This document shows, piece after piece, positions 22,705 to 36,538 of a stretch of DNA of 64,000 nucleotides (positions within the stretch are counted from its first letter, which is position 1; each line of letters begins with the position of its first letter). The translations under genes and the position numbers were made by a program. The stretch covers positions 4,391,482 to 4,455,481 of the forward strand of contig NC_030990.1 in the NCBI RefSeq assembly GCF_000149955.1. The letters run 5' to 3'. Source of the DNA: Fusarium oxysporum f. sp. lycopersici 4287. Taxonomy: Eukaryota; Ascomycota; Sordariomycetes; Hypocreales; Nectriaceae. Below the pieces are notes generated by a model. It was not told where the DNA came from, made no database searches, and saw only the letters and a list, made by a program, of their open reading frames with translations.

Positions 22705-24457
22705 CTAACGAGTCTCGATCTCAGTAGCACGAGGTCCCTTAGAATCCACCTCAGTCATCATAACACCTCTCTCCTTCATATCAGCCCTAGCAACCTCACC
22801 AACGTCAACCGCATCGCCATCGAAGTATTTGGCGATTTCTTCCATAGGCGTGTAGCGGGTCTCGATGAGGAAGAAGTAAATGACGTAAACCTCAAAACCA
22901 AGAAAAACGCAGTAAATGGTGTAGTACTTCCAGCCCATAGCCTCAAGAGCAATACCGTTAATGTACTGGTTGAAGAAGAGTGCGGCAGTGACACAAAAGT
23001 TGAGCCATGTGAAACCCTTGGCTCGAAGACCATAGGGCAGAATCTCAGTGGTGTAGTTGGCCATGAGACCAGACCTGCGCACTGTTAGCTTTGAAGGCGG
23101 GCACGTAAGAGAGGGGCACTCACTTGATGTCGTAGAAAAGACCATAGATAAAGGTCAGCGCCACAAAGGCGTAGCCAAGGGCCTTGTTGGGGTCGATGTC
23201 ATATCGAGCCGAGACAATTGTCCAGAAAGTGAAGATGACACAGGTTCCGATAGTCGAGGTAAGATAAATAGGTCGACGGCCGAAAATATCAATGAAGAAC
23301 GCAAAAGCCGTGTTGATGATCAAACCCTGCGTCTTCATACCTGCATTGATACCAAGCTGAGTCTCCGCCTTGGTGATACCAACGTTGTCCATGATACCCT
23401 TAAGATAATAAGAGATCAAACCGTTGCCACTCCACTGACTGAAGAAACCCAGAGCAGTGATGAGACCAATTCTCTTACGGTTACCAGGAGTCTTGAGGAA
23501 GTCGACCCAGGCTGTCTGTCCGACCTCTTTATCGAGGGCGATGGCGGCCTTGATCTCGCTAAACTCGAGCTGGACAAATTCATCATCGGGGTCATCCTCT
23601 GCGTGGTAATGAGTGAGGACCTTGAGGGCTTCGTCGTGCTTATCCTTGCTGAGGAGCCAACGGGGACTCTCGGGCATCCAAAAGATTCCGATGAGGATGA
23701 TGACGCTGCATATGGACTGGAGAAGGCTGGGAAGTCTCCAGGACCAGTTGCTCTGAACAAAGAGTCAGTCTCAAAATAGTTTGTAAGTGAGAAAGAGTGG
23801 CGTACCTTGATCTGGAGGGTTCCATATGTAACCCAACTAGAAATGAAAGCACCAGAGTGATAGGAAGCACCACTCAACGTCACAAGAATAGCACGATCCT
23901 GGGGATGCGCAATCTCAGCGATGAGAAGAGGCGCCGATCCAAGAACAATACAATCACCAAAGCCCAGAATTATACGTGCCGCAACAAACATTCCAAAGTT
24001 CTGAGCTCCAGCCTGAAGACCAACAGCGAGAAGCATGAGAATACAACCAATCTGTACACCAACTTTGCGGCCAGCCCAATCGACCAGATAAGGCACCACA
24101 AAGAGACCAATGAGAGAGCCAAGACTCATAGAGGCATTGAATAGGCCGAGGATGGAGCCTCGTGGGTGGTTGAAGTACTCTTGCCAGTAGGAGAGGGTCT
24201 GAAGACCGTTCATCATGGAGCCTGAACATGTTAGCGACCTGTGTAAGCGAAGTAGTGACATGGTGGAGTTTACCATCGAAACCATTGGCAGTGTTGGTAA
24301 GAATAAGAATAACGATGTAGAAGTACAGAACGCGCATATTAGGTCTCTTCCACCAAGGCACACGAGCAAATTCCTTGCCAGCAAAGAAGAAATGCCCTTT
24401 AGCTGGCTTATCAGGAATGACCTTTTGGGTCCGCTTGGGAGGACTGAGAAGACCCAT
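22705..24457 (-). CDS. MFS sugar transporter (lactose-permease/hexose type), 532 aa
   Basis: Four exons (24457-24274, 24221-23806, 23752-23124, 23074-22705) join in frame through introns of 49-53 bp. The protein has about 12 hydrophobic segments. It carries the sugar-porter signatures VDWAGRKVG, PESPRWLLSKDK at the start of the central loop, FFIDIFGRRPIYL, and an ending FLIETRYTPMEEIAKYFDG (the usual PET.G..LEE position). It should import a mono- or disaccharide across the plasma membrane. It lies 516 bp downstream of, and on the same strand as, a GH43 glycosidase, so pentoses or xylo-oligomers are reasonable substrates. That substrate is an inference. Confidence 0.88.
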
Positions 24458-24973
24458 GATGCCTGTAGCTTTCCTCAGTATCTGTGAATGAAGATCTAAG
24501 CCTAACGATCAACACTGGGAGATGCAGTAACTTTATATCACTGGCTCGGTAAGTCTACTTAACCCAGCGATCAAAACTCAACAGACCGTTCCATCAATGC
24601 ACCCAGGACCCTCCACGCTCAGCGATTGGCTCGGCTTACCCCAAATTGAAGCTTCTTTCCCCGCATGTCTTTATCCGAGCTACGAGGAACGAAAATCATC
24701 CCCATGGGGAATTTACATGTCCAATTGGCGTAGACCGGTTAATTATTGCGATAGACACGCGCGCGGGCGTAGAAGTTAATTAGCCTGTTGGGCTTCAGCG
24801 GGTAAATGTTAGGCTGAAAGCTTAATCAAGGACCAACAGTAATTAGAGTCATGTGTTAGAGAGTCACGATGGGGCATGCAATTCACACCAATAGGCTGGA
24901 ACCGGATATACGAAGCTCGGAGCGTAGCCGAGCCGAATTCAATCTCAATTGACTTGGCGTTGGAAGTGCTTAT
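24458..24973. other. intergenic between GH43 and transporter
   Basis: This is the transporter promoter and the GH43 3' flank. No open frame of interest was found. Confidence 0.5.
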
Positions 24974-27224
<2,251 letters not shown>

Positions 27225-27710
27225 ATGAATAAAGGCGGCCCTACCTTCACGGACACCGAGACCGGCACCGAGGCTCGTCGAAACACATTCTTCATCTGCG
27301 GGCCCGGTTACGAAGGGCCTTTGCGAGAGGACAACAAAGAGTGTTTCCTGACCCTACATCCTGAACAGAACCATACTCTGAAAGCATATATATCGCGCAT
27401 TGAAAATGGATTGGGAGGCATCCAACTCCCACCGAATAGCACTGCTGAAGAATACAAAAAGGCAATTGCAAAGCAACCCAAAGTTTGGAAACGGTGGAGT
27501 GCGGAGAATCTCGAGAACTCGAAGACTTATAGAGTCGGGATTGATAAAGAATCTACCATAAAGGGATGGTTCGAGGGTAGTGGTGAAGAGCTTCTTCGCA
27601 AGCCGTTGACTGAGAGGACGTATGATAAGATGAAGAAGGAGCCGATCATGATTAATGTAGCTCAAGCAGCCGAGTTTACTATGAAACGGCCTGATATGGA
27701 CTGGCCGTAG
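27225..27710 (+). CDS. hypothetical protein, about 161 aa
   Basis: The open frame begins MNKGGPTFTDTETGTEARRN and ends FTMKRPDMDWP. It is soluble and charged, with FFICGPGYEGPLREDNKECF near the start and KVWKRWSAENLENSKTYRVG in the middle. The same frame is open back to an intron-type acceptor at 27170 (HNRAITFPTQDIRLFSSP), so the true protein may start in an upstream exon. No signal peptide or known domain is seen. Confidence 0.5.
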   Translation: MNKGGPTFTDTETGTEARRNTFFICGPGYEGPLREDNKECFLTLHPEQNHTLKAYISRIENGLGGIQLPPNSTAEEYKKAIAKQPKVWKRWSAENLENSKTYRVGIDKESTIKGWFEGSGEELLRKPLTERTYDKMKKEPIMINVAQAAEFTMKRPDMDWP

Positions 27711-28380
27711 CTGACTACTCATATATTCCTCTATCAAGATGCGACTTTTACTCATCCATCCTGGTGACATGATCTAGTGACTCCTTCACGGATCATTGCC
27801 ATGTCGCAAACACCCAATTAGATAAAGAGTTGGTGTTAGCAACGACCTATATGAAAGAACCTATCAGTCTCTCCACCGTTACGGCTTATGAGAGAAGGGG
27901 ATTAAAGTTACTTACGAGGTCACCGGGTTTGGCACTGCTTGACTTATTAGTTTTTAAAAGTATATTACAGTCGTACTTTAGATCCCTTGTTACTTATTCC
28001 AGGCATAAAATCACAATTCACCAACTTATGATCTTGTTAGCTGGGGCTGAGATACCCCTGCCCGTAGACCATCTCAACTGCGTTAGAGGCGCGTTAGATG
28101 CAAGGTACACATCATCTGCCCCCACACCTTCACAGATTTAATCAATCTCGACTCCAATAGCCTCTGAACTATTGGCATTAGCGCGGCGCCAACGAGTGAT
28201 TCGCGTCCAGCCAACACAGCTTCGGAGTCTTTTTGAGAATTTGACAGCGGGCTTTAAAAAGGAGGCGCCACGCCCAAATGACGTTGAATCGGTTTTGCGC
28301 TCTTGCAACCTCACACTCGTTTACTTGCGCTGTCTCAGTCGCTTCCGCTCGTTTAATCAATCGCCTTTGATTTCGCTAAG
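27711..28380. other. intergenic region
   Basis: This is the promoter of the secreted protein at 28381. No gene is seen. Confidence 0.4.
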
Positions 28381-29140
28381 ATGGTTCGCTATTCTATCCT
28401 CGCTGTGGCTTTCGCCATCCTCGGAGCTGAAGCTAGTCCCTGCCGGCCCACGACGGTGACGAGCGTCGCTGAGGCCTCTTCGACGATCGCTTCCGACACG
28501 ACGGTTACTGCCCTGGCTACCACTGCAACAACTGCCCTTGTGGAGACGACTTCCACCGTCTTGGAAGAGACCACTTCTACTGCCGTCGCAGAGAGCACAA
28601 CGACGACCGAAGCGCCCGCCTGCGTCGAAACCCAGGTCGTCGTCAACCCCGGCTTTGACGACAGCGATAGCAATAAATCGCCTTGGTTTGGCGGCGGCTC
28701 GCTCACTACCGACGGCCCCAATACCGCCCCCAACGCCATGTAAGTGCCACTACCTAGTAACATTTCGCCTGCGCTAACAACAATCCAGTTCTTTCGTCTT
28801 CAGCAATGGCCAGGGCAGCGCCCAGCTTTCCCAAACCCTGACCAACCTCGACGGCAACTACCGACTATCTTACAACTGGGCTGTCGTCTCCGGTGTTAAC
28901 GTCGGCTCTGGTTTCTCGTGTAGCATCACGCCCAAGGTCGGAGACGATACCCTCCCTGGTGCCTATCCCTCCGAATTTGTCGGTTGGACTCCCGAGAGCC
29001 AGACGTGGTCGAGTGGCAGTGAGGCTGTAGCCCAGGCTGACTTGTCGTTTGTCTTGGAATGTTCCGGAGAGTATGATCAGCTTACGATCAATGTTGATGA
29101 CATCACTTTCACAAAGCTCTGCGGTCCTCAGGCTAATTAA
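28381..29140 (+). CDS. secreted Ser/Thr-rich protein with a carbohydrate-binding-like domain, 236 aa
   Basis: Exons 28381-28739 and 28789-29140 join through a 49-bp intron (GTAAGT, branch GCTAAC, end TCCAG). A signal peptide (MVRYSILAVAFAILGAEA) is followed by about 70 residues dominated by Thr/Ser/Ala, a probable O-glycosylated linker. After that comes a domain with VVNPGFDDSD, LSQTLTNLDGNYRLSYNWAV and NVDDITFTKL. A start of N-P-G-F-D plus an end of V-D-D-I is typical of jelly-roll CBM-like modules in fungal wall proteins. The role in wall or host-surface binding is inferred. Confidence 0.75.
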
Positions 29141-29977
29141 GAGTTGACCGAACGTCTCCTCGTAAGGATGCTACAGCTAATTAACTTTTTGTCATATAAA
29201 TTTCTTGCGCGAGCATCTACTTCTGGGTATTATATATTCTTTTCGTTTTTAGACGGAGTGATGCTGTCTAGATAAGTTATTAATTAATACCCTGCTATTG
29301 CAGATTTCACCTTTTCCTCTCTGATCGAAAGTGTAGGTATATTTGCCTTACCCTTCCATATGCAATGCCATGTTCCAGTCATTGCAGCGTATTCACAAAA
29401 TCAGAAAATATTATATAAAGCTCTCCGTAGCCGCACCCAATAAACATCTCAGGTGTCCTGCCTTTACGTCACATCGTGTCCGCGAATGGCCTAAATTCCC
29501 AATTGAGCCGCACAGCTGACGCCATCTTACTGCCAAGAAACCATGATATCTCGCTGTAAGATCTCGATGTATGCCTTTCTGCAGCTCTACAATGCTCAAT
29601 AGAACCCTACGTCAATGTGATTTGTAAGTTACAAACGTAATAAATCTTATTGGGCGTGGGATGTCTTACACAAATAGGATCCCAGAAGGGTTATCGAATG
29701 CTTCATCTGGTGGTTTTCTAACCATCATCTGAAGGAAACTTCGTCATCTTAAAACGCCATAAGCTTACGTAGGACATCTCATGACTTGGACTTGCGGGGG
29801 AGTAAGCAATATTGTAAATCATCGTGATCCCTCCGTCCACGGAGAAGGGCTCATATTGCGCCATTGGCCATCGGTCTTCAGAGTACCTGATTTAGTATAA
29901 ATCTAGTGAGTAGCTCATTGCCTGCTATTCCCATTCGCTCAAATAGAGTTCAGGTCTGATTGAAACTCTCAGTTGGG
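29141..29977. other. intergenic region
   Basis: No gene is seen. A TATA-like TATAAA at about 29895 lies some 80 bp upstream of the beta-lactamase-like gene. Confidence 0.4.
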
Positions 29978-31861
29978 ATGAAGGCGCTTCAGTATTATCT
30001 CTATACATCTCTCTTCGTGGGGAGCTCCCTCGCAGTTCGTGGAGGCCACTGCCCCCCTCTCGGTCCAGTCCTCCCTGCACCTGTCCACCCCTCCACCCAC
30101 GCCTCCGTCAAGGCAGCAGTAGCTTCTATCCAACAAAGACTTGAAGAAGAGACAGCTCCATATAACGAGTCGTCCATAGCAATCGCCATCAAATCAACCT
30201 GCGAAGATGACTACCTCCTCGAATTCGCCAACACACCTCCAAAGGTTGACCCTCGTGGAGTCAATAAAGTAGATTCAGACACGGTCTTCCGCCTGGCCAG
30301 TCTGTCAAAGGTGTTTCCCGTGCTGGCCTTGTTAAAACTTCACAAGGTTGATTTTGACGATGCTGTTACGAAATACGTACCTGAGCTTCGTGCATTGAAC
30401 AAACAAGCTCGAAAGCAAGATGCTGTTTGGGCGGTTGACTGGGATCAAGTCACCGTTGGTGCATTGGCGTCTCACATTGGTGGTATACCAGCTGACTGTA
30501 AGTGATGTACACGGCCAAGAATTGAAAACGTGCTGATACGTCTAGTGGTAACCGATGTCGAGCCTTACGGGGACTGGACAAAGCTTGGTTATCCGCCACC
30601 CGACCCATCCAAAAGCCTCAATTGCTCTGGTCTCTTAGGTCTCCCAGAGTGCACCAAAGACGGTGAGATTTCGCAGCTGGTGCGGAGTTGAAAAGTGCTA
30701 ATATAGACAGATTTCTTCGAACGATTCGGCGAGAGGCCCCCCGTTTACGCACCCTACGCTGTGAACCCCGTTTACTCAAACGTAGGGTTCGCTATAATGG
30801 GATGGGTCATTGAGAAGGTCAGCGGTATGCCGTCCGGAGAGTTCATCAAGAAAGAAATTTGAGACCCCACGGGAATGAAGAACACCTTTTACAAGAAGCC
30901 TGATGACTCTTTGGGATTCATTCCCGTTGATGATGAGTGGTGGAACGCAACCCTTGGCTATGGCGATCCGTAAGTCTTTCTTAGATGCTTTTCATGAGAA
31001 GCACTGACAAATTTGGGGATTAGGGCCGGCGAATATTATTCCTCCATCAATGATATAATGGCCTTTGGGGATGCTGTCCTCAAGAGCAAGCTTCTTAGTC
31101 CCGCCGAGACAAGAAAGTGGCTGAAGCCTGCTACAAGCACCTCATCAAGAGGAATCTTGCTCGGAGAACCGTGGGAAATATTCCGTGCTGACAACGTCAC
31201 CAAAGACGGCCGCCTCATTGAATTCTACACCAAGGCTGGTGATATCACCACGTATCACTCGCTGATGGTGTTGATCCCAGACTACAACTTGACCGTCACC
31301 CTTTTCAATGCTGGTCCTGAAGTCACCGGTGGTCTTCTCCAAACCCTGTTCACAGAAATTGCGAAGGAACTACTTCCGGCTGTGGAAGAAGCTGGCAAGG
31401 ATGAAGCAGCCAAGATCTACGGTGGTACATACATCGACGACAAGACGAATTCTACTCTTACTTTATCAGTCGATGATGAGCCAGGCTTACACATCACGAA
31501 CTGGACTGTCAGGGGTATTGACATCGCAGGCACATACCTCAGCATCGGGCTACCACCAACCTTCCCTACGCCCCCGGGAGAAGTGCGCTTCCGCTTGTAC
31601 CCAACAGGTCTCAAGAGCGATACTGAATCTTCGTGGCGAATGATGTACACTGTTGGATCTGAGGAGGACAGCGACAAAGAAAAGAACCTGTTTGCGTGGC
31701 CTGATGGGAACTGTAATACTTGGGCATCTCTGGACCGTATTGTGTATCAGCTTTTGGCTCATGAGCATTTTGTGTTTACAGAGTCTGGTAAGGGCAGTGA
31801 TAGGACAGTTGAGAAACTTGAGCTTGTTGGCTACAGGGTCACAATGGATAAAGACAGCTAG
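29978..31861 (+). pseudogene. secreted serine beta-lactamase-like protein gene with one internal stop
   Basis: Four exons (29978-30497, 30546-30662, 30711-30969, 31024-31861) join in frame and give 577 codons. The start has a signal-like segment (YYLYTSLFVGSSLAV). Family motifs are the SxxK box in LASLSKVF (about residue 108) and the YxN box in PVYSNVGFAIMG (about 233). The single defect is TGA at 30860-30862 within KKEI*DPTGMKNTFY, where relatives usually carry a large aromatic or hydrophobic residue such as Trp. Coding sense is intact on both sides, so inactivation is recent or the base is wrong. Relatives include esterases and peptidases as well as lactamases; the substrate cannot be predicted. 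Confidence 0.8.
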
Positions 31862-32080
31862 TTTATGTTTGTATGACAGGCCTGGGTACTTGAATACGGT
31901 ACGGTGGTTGTTGTGAAGTTGGGCAACGTAATGAACCACCAAAATTACTTGGGGCTAGAAATAAATAATCTGATCACTTTAGCACTAGATTACGCGACCA
32001 ATCCCCAGTAAGCTATTGCAAATAAATTTGTCCTGGCAGCTAACATATGCAGTAAAAAGACGGTGTTGTCATGGAAGACT

Positions 32081-33550
32081 TCAAGTCTGCTTCTCATCTT
32101 GTCTTATAGTCCCCGCAAGGAAGAAACCACCTTGGTGAAGACCGGCTTGAGTTGTCGCAAATGGCCCTGTCCTTGACCAGCGCACAGGCAACGTGAGGTT
32201 GGACACCAGGTTGTTGATCTCTGGCGCATCGTTCCTATGATCAGACTCGAATGAAGCAAGTGCCCATTGCGCGCCCCCAGATGCTACGCCGCTGAGTGCA
32301 CCAATCGCAAGCAAGGCTGCGCCATCCGTCAAGACCGCAGCGATAACAATGGTGACGATACCCAGAGCCTGGAGTATATCCTGGATTATAGTGAAACTTA
32401 TAGATTGCTCAGTGTGATGGTTGTTGATAGGTGGCTGTGTGTTGGTGTAGGTGAGAGCCTGACGTGATGCGTCGAGACCAAGCGTCATCCAGCTTTCTGA
32501 TTCGTTGAATGCCGTCACAGTCCCATAGAACTCATCAAGAACTATCGTCGAGGTCTTGGAATATGTTTTGATGACAGAATTCTGCACTGCGATCTGCAGA
32601 TCTACCAGATAAGGCTTATACACCTTTTGTGGATGAGCAAACGCTTTACCCGCGACATCCAAGAAGCCTTGGAGCACCTCGGCAATCAAGACTCCTACTC
32701 GAGACGACCCCGCTGGCTCTTCCACAGGGACTTCAGGCAGTGGGATACTCTCGCCTGCATTCAGAGCCACCGTCAATTGACTTGTGTCGACTTTCAGTGA
32801 CTGAGCCGGGATACCAAACTGCTGACGTGCTGCCGGCCCCAAGAAGTCCGTGATGAACATCGTTGGCGAAAGCATAAACGCTGCCTGGCATCCAGCAGGG
32901 ATGAAAGAAGGATCAATCTGTGCAACTGACCCAGGTGTAGATCTTCCAGCGGTGTTGTATAATATGCCGAGATAGCTGTCTGCAAGCGAGCGTCCAGAAA
33001 CATACGTATACACAACAACTGAAGGCTTACAAAACGCCCACTGGGTATCTGAGCCAACGCCAGGATCGAGCTCAACACTGGCAAACACGTGGTTGAACTC
33101 CGAGAGGTTCCCATTGAGCCACGTCGTCAAAGCCTCGGTGATGAAGGCTTTATCAATGGCACTGGGTAGCGGGCGACCATTGGCATCCATGAGTGAAACA
33201 AGAGAGGTTGGTGGATTGGTGGGATCAACAACGAGGTCATGGCTCTTTTCCTTGCTATTGACAAACTTCAAGACGAGCTGTACCCTGGCCGCTAGGGACT
33301 GGTAGCTAAAGTGCGCGATGGTTTGGCGATCTTTGGTCACCCTACCACGGATGTAGGAGAGCGGGATGTCGAACATGAGCATGTTGGCAGCGCCTCCAAC
33401 GGTGATTTGCCAGGATCCAAATTCGGCCTGTACAGCCATAGTGTCTGTTGACAATTGCATCTTGGTAGGGGATCCGCCTTCACGATGAATTGCGGCGTTG
33501 ATGAAAGGTACTGTGACCAAAGAAACAACATCCCATCCATTCATTTCCAT
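32081..33550 (-). CDS. P-47-like TULIP-domain protein, 489 aa, intronless
   Basis: A single exon starts MEMNGWDVVSL. The N-G-W-D-x-V start, the following strand/helix pattern (FGSWQITVGGAANMLMFDIP) and the overall length match my memory of the P-47 family of TULIP lipid-binding-fold proteins. These are known from clostridial neurotoxin/OrfX loci and several other bacteria. Residues about 383-425 are hydrophobic (ALGIVTIVIAAVLTDGAALL) and may insert in or contact membranes. The end, NLTLPVRW then GGFFLAG, parallels that of the 34317 protein. No signal peptide is present. It is transcribed away from its paralogue across a 766-bp shared promoter. Function in the fungus is unknown. Confidence 0.7.
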   Translation of the reverse strand: MEMNGWDVVSLVTVPFINAAIHREGGSPTKMQLSTDTMAVQAEFGSWQITVGGAANMLMFDIPLSYIRGRVTKDRQTIAHFSYQSLAARVQLVLKFVNSKEKSHDLVVDPTNPPTSLVSLMDANGRPLPSAIDKAFITEALTTWLNGNLSEFNHVFASVELDPGVGSDTQWAFCKPSVVVYTYVSGRSLADSYLGILYNTAGRSTPGSVAQIDPSFIPAGCQAAFMLSPTMFITDFLGPAARQQFGIPAQSLKVDTSQLTVALNAGESIPLPEVPVEEPAGSSRVGVLIAEVLQGFLDVAGKAFAHPQKVYKPYLVDLQIAVQNSVIKTYSKTSTIVLDEFYGTVTAFNESESWMTLGLDASRQALTYTNTQPPINNHHTEQSISFTIIQDILQALGIVTIVIAAVLTDGAALLAIGALSGVASGGAQWALASFESDHRNDAPEINNLVSNLTLPVRWSRTGPFATTQAGLHQGGFFLAGTIRQDEKQT

Positions 33551-34316
33551 CTTGTCTGCTGGTGGAATGAAAGGGAAATGAAGTAGAATGAAGTCGTGAT
33601 TTAGAACTGAATGAAAGCTAGTAATTTCCGAGCCTGTTCAGGGTCGTGGAAACGCGTGTTAGAAATCTGGCCCTCCTTTAATGTCTGTCAACATTATATA
33701 GTCTTGCAAGTAATGGCGGCAGAATGTTGCTTCGTTGTATGAGGATGGTGGCTGAGCCAGTCTAGACCGTTTGTGTGAAAGGAATGGCCAAGAGGCATTT
33801 CCGGAACGAACCAGCATCTATATTCTGTCTTATCTTTCAGCTTTCCTGTAACTCCAAGACATCACATTGCAGTGCCCAAAACATGGTACGAGAAATTACA
33901 AATACCACCGAGGCCTTAACCAAATCCAGGAATCAGCTATCCACTGCGATGTATGTCTCATGGTTATATCAGTTCTAGACCATCGCGGGTGGGAGTTGAC
34001 GGGTTCCGAGCGCCATTCCACAAAGCATCACCTAGGTTTCCTCGTCGTGAACAGCTGCCCTGCATTCCAATATACAATTTATTTGACGCAACTATCAAAA
34101 GATGACTCTGCTTGCGTTGCTTCATGTCTCAAGGATATTATTCAGGAGACCTGGGAGGATTAAGCAAGGTGAGCGAAAAGTAGAATGGGTCCGACAAGAC
34201 AAGTCAGAGCACTAGCAGCCGATTACTATATAGACACGATGGCCCGCCTATTGTATTGAGACACAAACATCAACTGTTCCTAACTTCAGTATCACTATCC
34301 CAGATACTCAAACATC
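33551..34316. promoter_or_regulatory. bidirectional promoter between two P-47-like genes
   Basis: This 766-bp space lies between divergent starts at 33550 and 34317. CTATATAG at 34226-34233 is placed like a TATA box for the rightward gene. The region should allow joint regulation of the pair. Confidence 0.5.
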
Positions 34317-36197
34317 ATGGCTTTCATCACTACCAATGGCTGGGATACAGTCTTTGCGACAAACTACACCAACCTCAACCAGCAAATCGCTGCACAATGG
34401 TCATCCCTGGTTGCCAAAGCCCCCTCCCTTGGTACTATCACTGCCAGCATAGGAGATAAGGCCAATGTCAACATAGACATGTCCCCATGGCAATTGACAC
34501 AGGGAGGCTCTGGAGGCCTCGTTAAGCTGGTCCTCCCCATCAAAAGTGGAATATTCAAAGGTATCATGGATAACTACGCTCTTGGTGGGCAGAATATTCT
34601 GATAGAACTCGCTCTTGAGTGGGTTCCGCAACCCAACCAGATCCAATTCTCTATTGACGATAATGTCGCGACGGTTCAAGCTGACCTGAACAAGAGCACT
34701 ACTGTGACTACGGCTATCATCCACGCATTCGAAAACGGCAAGGTCACGTTGTCTTCGTCAGCCACTGTATCTCCCATCACCACGGGGGTCACTTGGAAAA
34801 TCACAGATCCATCATCGGGCATGTCATTCTACGTCTACATCACCAACGTTGGCGGCGGGAGCTCGATGATTTCCGTTTATCAATACGTCGTGCACAGTCT
34901 GATGGTTGCCCCCGACCACCCTATCACCCCGGTCACAGTTATCTCTGCAGGCAACATCAGTGATAGGATCGACGGTCCCATCCTGAAGGAACTCATAGCA
35001 GATAACATTGACCGTAACTTGAAGGAATTCAACTTCGTCTTCGCCACTGTCGATGTTGTGACCCAGCTTGTTGACACGGATGTCTGGGCATGGCTACAGC
35101 CTACGACCAACGGGTATGCTGTCGTCGAGCCTCTTGAGAACCCGACCAACGACAGCTGTACCTTTGCAATTCTATCTATGGTAAACAATCGTACAGCCCC
35201 TAAAGCGGCATTACAGGTGGATGTGAATGCTATTGCCAAAGACTGTACTAGCAGCTTGCTCATATCTCCCTACATGTTCCTCAAATACATGTTGGCCCCA
35301 GGAGTTTCCAGCATTTTCCAAGGAAGCAGTAAAACCGACTTTACCATTGACGAGGGGAACTTATCGGTTATCAACAGCAACAAGCTCACATGGGCTAACG
35401 TTGAGCTGGAGAGCGGCAAGACGGTCCAGCTTTCTGTTGACACGGGTCATTTTGCTATGACGATACAGAATGACCGTATAACTCTATCATTCTCAAACCT
35501 CAACTATCCCATAACCTTGCTGGGGGGTGAGGTTGGAAAGACTAACATCATATTCAATGGTCAGTTCAAGCTCAGTCTCAAGACGGGTACCAATGGCAAC
35601 AAAACGCTTTGGTTCGACGTTCCGGAAAACCAGCCAAATGTCACCAACGTAAGCGCGGTCATGGACGACGCGTACTTCACAGTTGAGCTGGTCGTCGGCA
35701 TCATCACCATTGCCCTTTCAGTGATCTGTATTGGCGGCGTTATCGGTAAGGCCATAGCGTCCAGAGCAGCAACCACAGCACTGAAGGAAGCTGGGGCGGT
35801 GGAAGCCACAGCCTCGTCCAGCGAGATCAGATTGGCCCTCCAGGATCTCCTCAAAAGCCCAGCAGCCAAGCGAGCTTTCATTGGAGAGGCTGGTGCTGAT
35901 GCTTTGAATATGCTGGGCAAGGCTTCGATCAGCGCCAATAGAGCGAATATGTGGTCTTCAGTCGCGAAATGGACTGGCACTTTGGCTGCGCTTACTGGTC
36001 TTGCTGATGGAACGCTGATAACGCTTGGAGCTGTGCTTGAGCATGCGGCCCAGCATAACTGGGACAATACCCCGGCTTTTAAAGGGTTTGCCAATCGAAC
36101 TATCGCTCCATATACTTTTGGCGGGTTGAAGACTTTCGAGGTCCAGACTGCTTCGCTTGCGGGGTCTCTGCAGATTGGTTTCACAGCAGCGGCATAG
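34317..36197 (+). CDS. P-47-like TULIP-domain protein, 626 aa, intronless
   Basis: A single exon starts MAFITTNGWDTVFATNY, sharing the N-G-W-D-x-V signature with the divergent neighbour. The first 440 residues or so are beta-rich (VNIDMSPWQLTQGGSGGLVK, LKEFNFVFATVDVV), consistent with a tandem-barrel TULIP fold. Residues about 455-480 form a strong hydrophobic segment (VVGIITIALSVICIGGVIG). A helical Ala-rich region and a C-terminal beta tail follow (NRTIAPYTFGG, GSLQIGF). Both P-47-like proteins share the layout barrel, hydrophobic hairpin, short tail. No signal peptide is seen. Lipid binding or membrane attack is a reasonable but untested idea. Confidence 0.72.
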   Translation: MAFITTNGWDTVFATNYTNLNQQIAAQWSSLVAKAPSLGTITASIGDKANVNIDMSPWQLTQGGSGGLVKLVLPIKSGIFKGIMDNYALGGQNILIELALEWVPQPNQIQFSIDDNVATVQADLNKSTTVTTAIIHAFENGKVTLSSSATVSPITTGVTWKITDPSSGMSFYVYITNVGGGSSMISVYQYVVHSLMVAPDHPITPVTVISAGNISDRIDGPILKELIADNIDRNLKEFNFVFATVDVVTQLVDTDVWAWLQPTTNGYAVVEPLENPTNDSCTFAILSMVNNRTAPKAALQVDVNAIAKDCTSSLLISPYMFLKYMLAPGVSSIFQGSSKTDFTIDEGNLSVINSNKLTWANVELESGKTVQLSVDTGHFAMTIQNDRITLSFSNLNYPITLLGGEVGKTNIIFNGQFKLSLKTGTNGNKTLWFDVPENQPNVTNVSAVMDDAYFTVELVVGIITIALSVICIGGVIGKAIASRAATTALKEAGAVEATASSSEIRLALQDLLKSPAAKRAFIGEAGADALNMLGKASISANRANMWSSVAKWTGTLAALTGLADGTLITLGAVLEHAAQHNWDNTPAFKGFANRTIAPYTFGGLKTFEVQTASLAGSLQIGFTAAA

Positions 36198-36538
36198 ATG
36201 ATATATTCTGATGCCACAAGATGTAATAGTGTTTATTTTGGAAGTTTTATGTACTGGCATCTCATTACTTAGCAAAATTTCATATCAAATCTCCTTTCCT
36301 CTCACATGCCAAAGACAGCAAGTGATAATGGCGGGCGAATCCAAATAAAGAACTAGTGAGCTAGAGTATACACATACATAGTAGCGATAAAGATTAACGT
36401 CTTTTACTTTGTAGAATTCAAATTGTAGATCTAACTAAATCGCGATATACCTTGTTAATGCCTTCTGAGTTTCCGACGCCCACTATCAATCACGAAAGAC
36501 AGCTTCCCCAAGTTCCTCAGCCCAATGCTAAGATCCCA
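36198..36538. other. convergent 3' spacer
   Basis: A short AT-rich spacer between the stop codons of convergent genes. Nothing else is seen. Confidence 0.5.

Noticed and set aside
23057..23779. 240-codon + strand frame
   Set aside because: Antisense to the MFS transporter exons and crosses its introns.
23416..24384. 322-codon minus-strand frame
   Set aside because: It spans MFS introns and changes to nonsense sequence; the spliced model explains the locus.
35561..36217. 218-codon minus-strand frame
   Set aside because: Antisense to the Ala-rich end of the 626-aa P-47-like gene.
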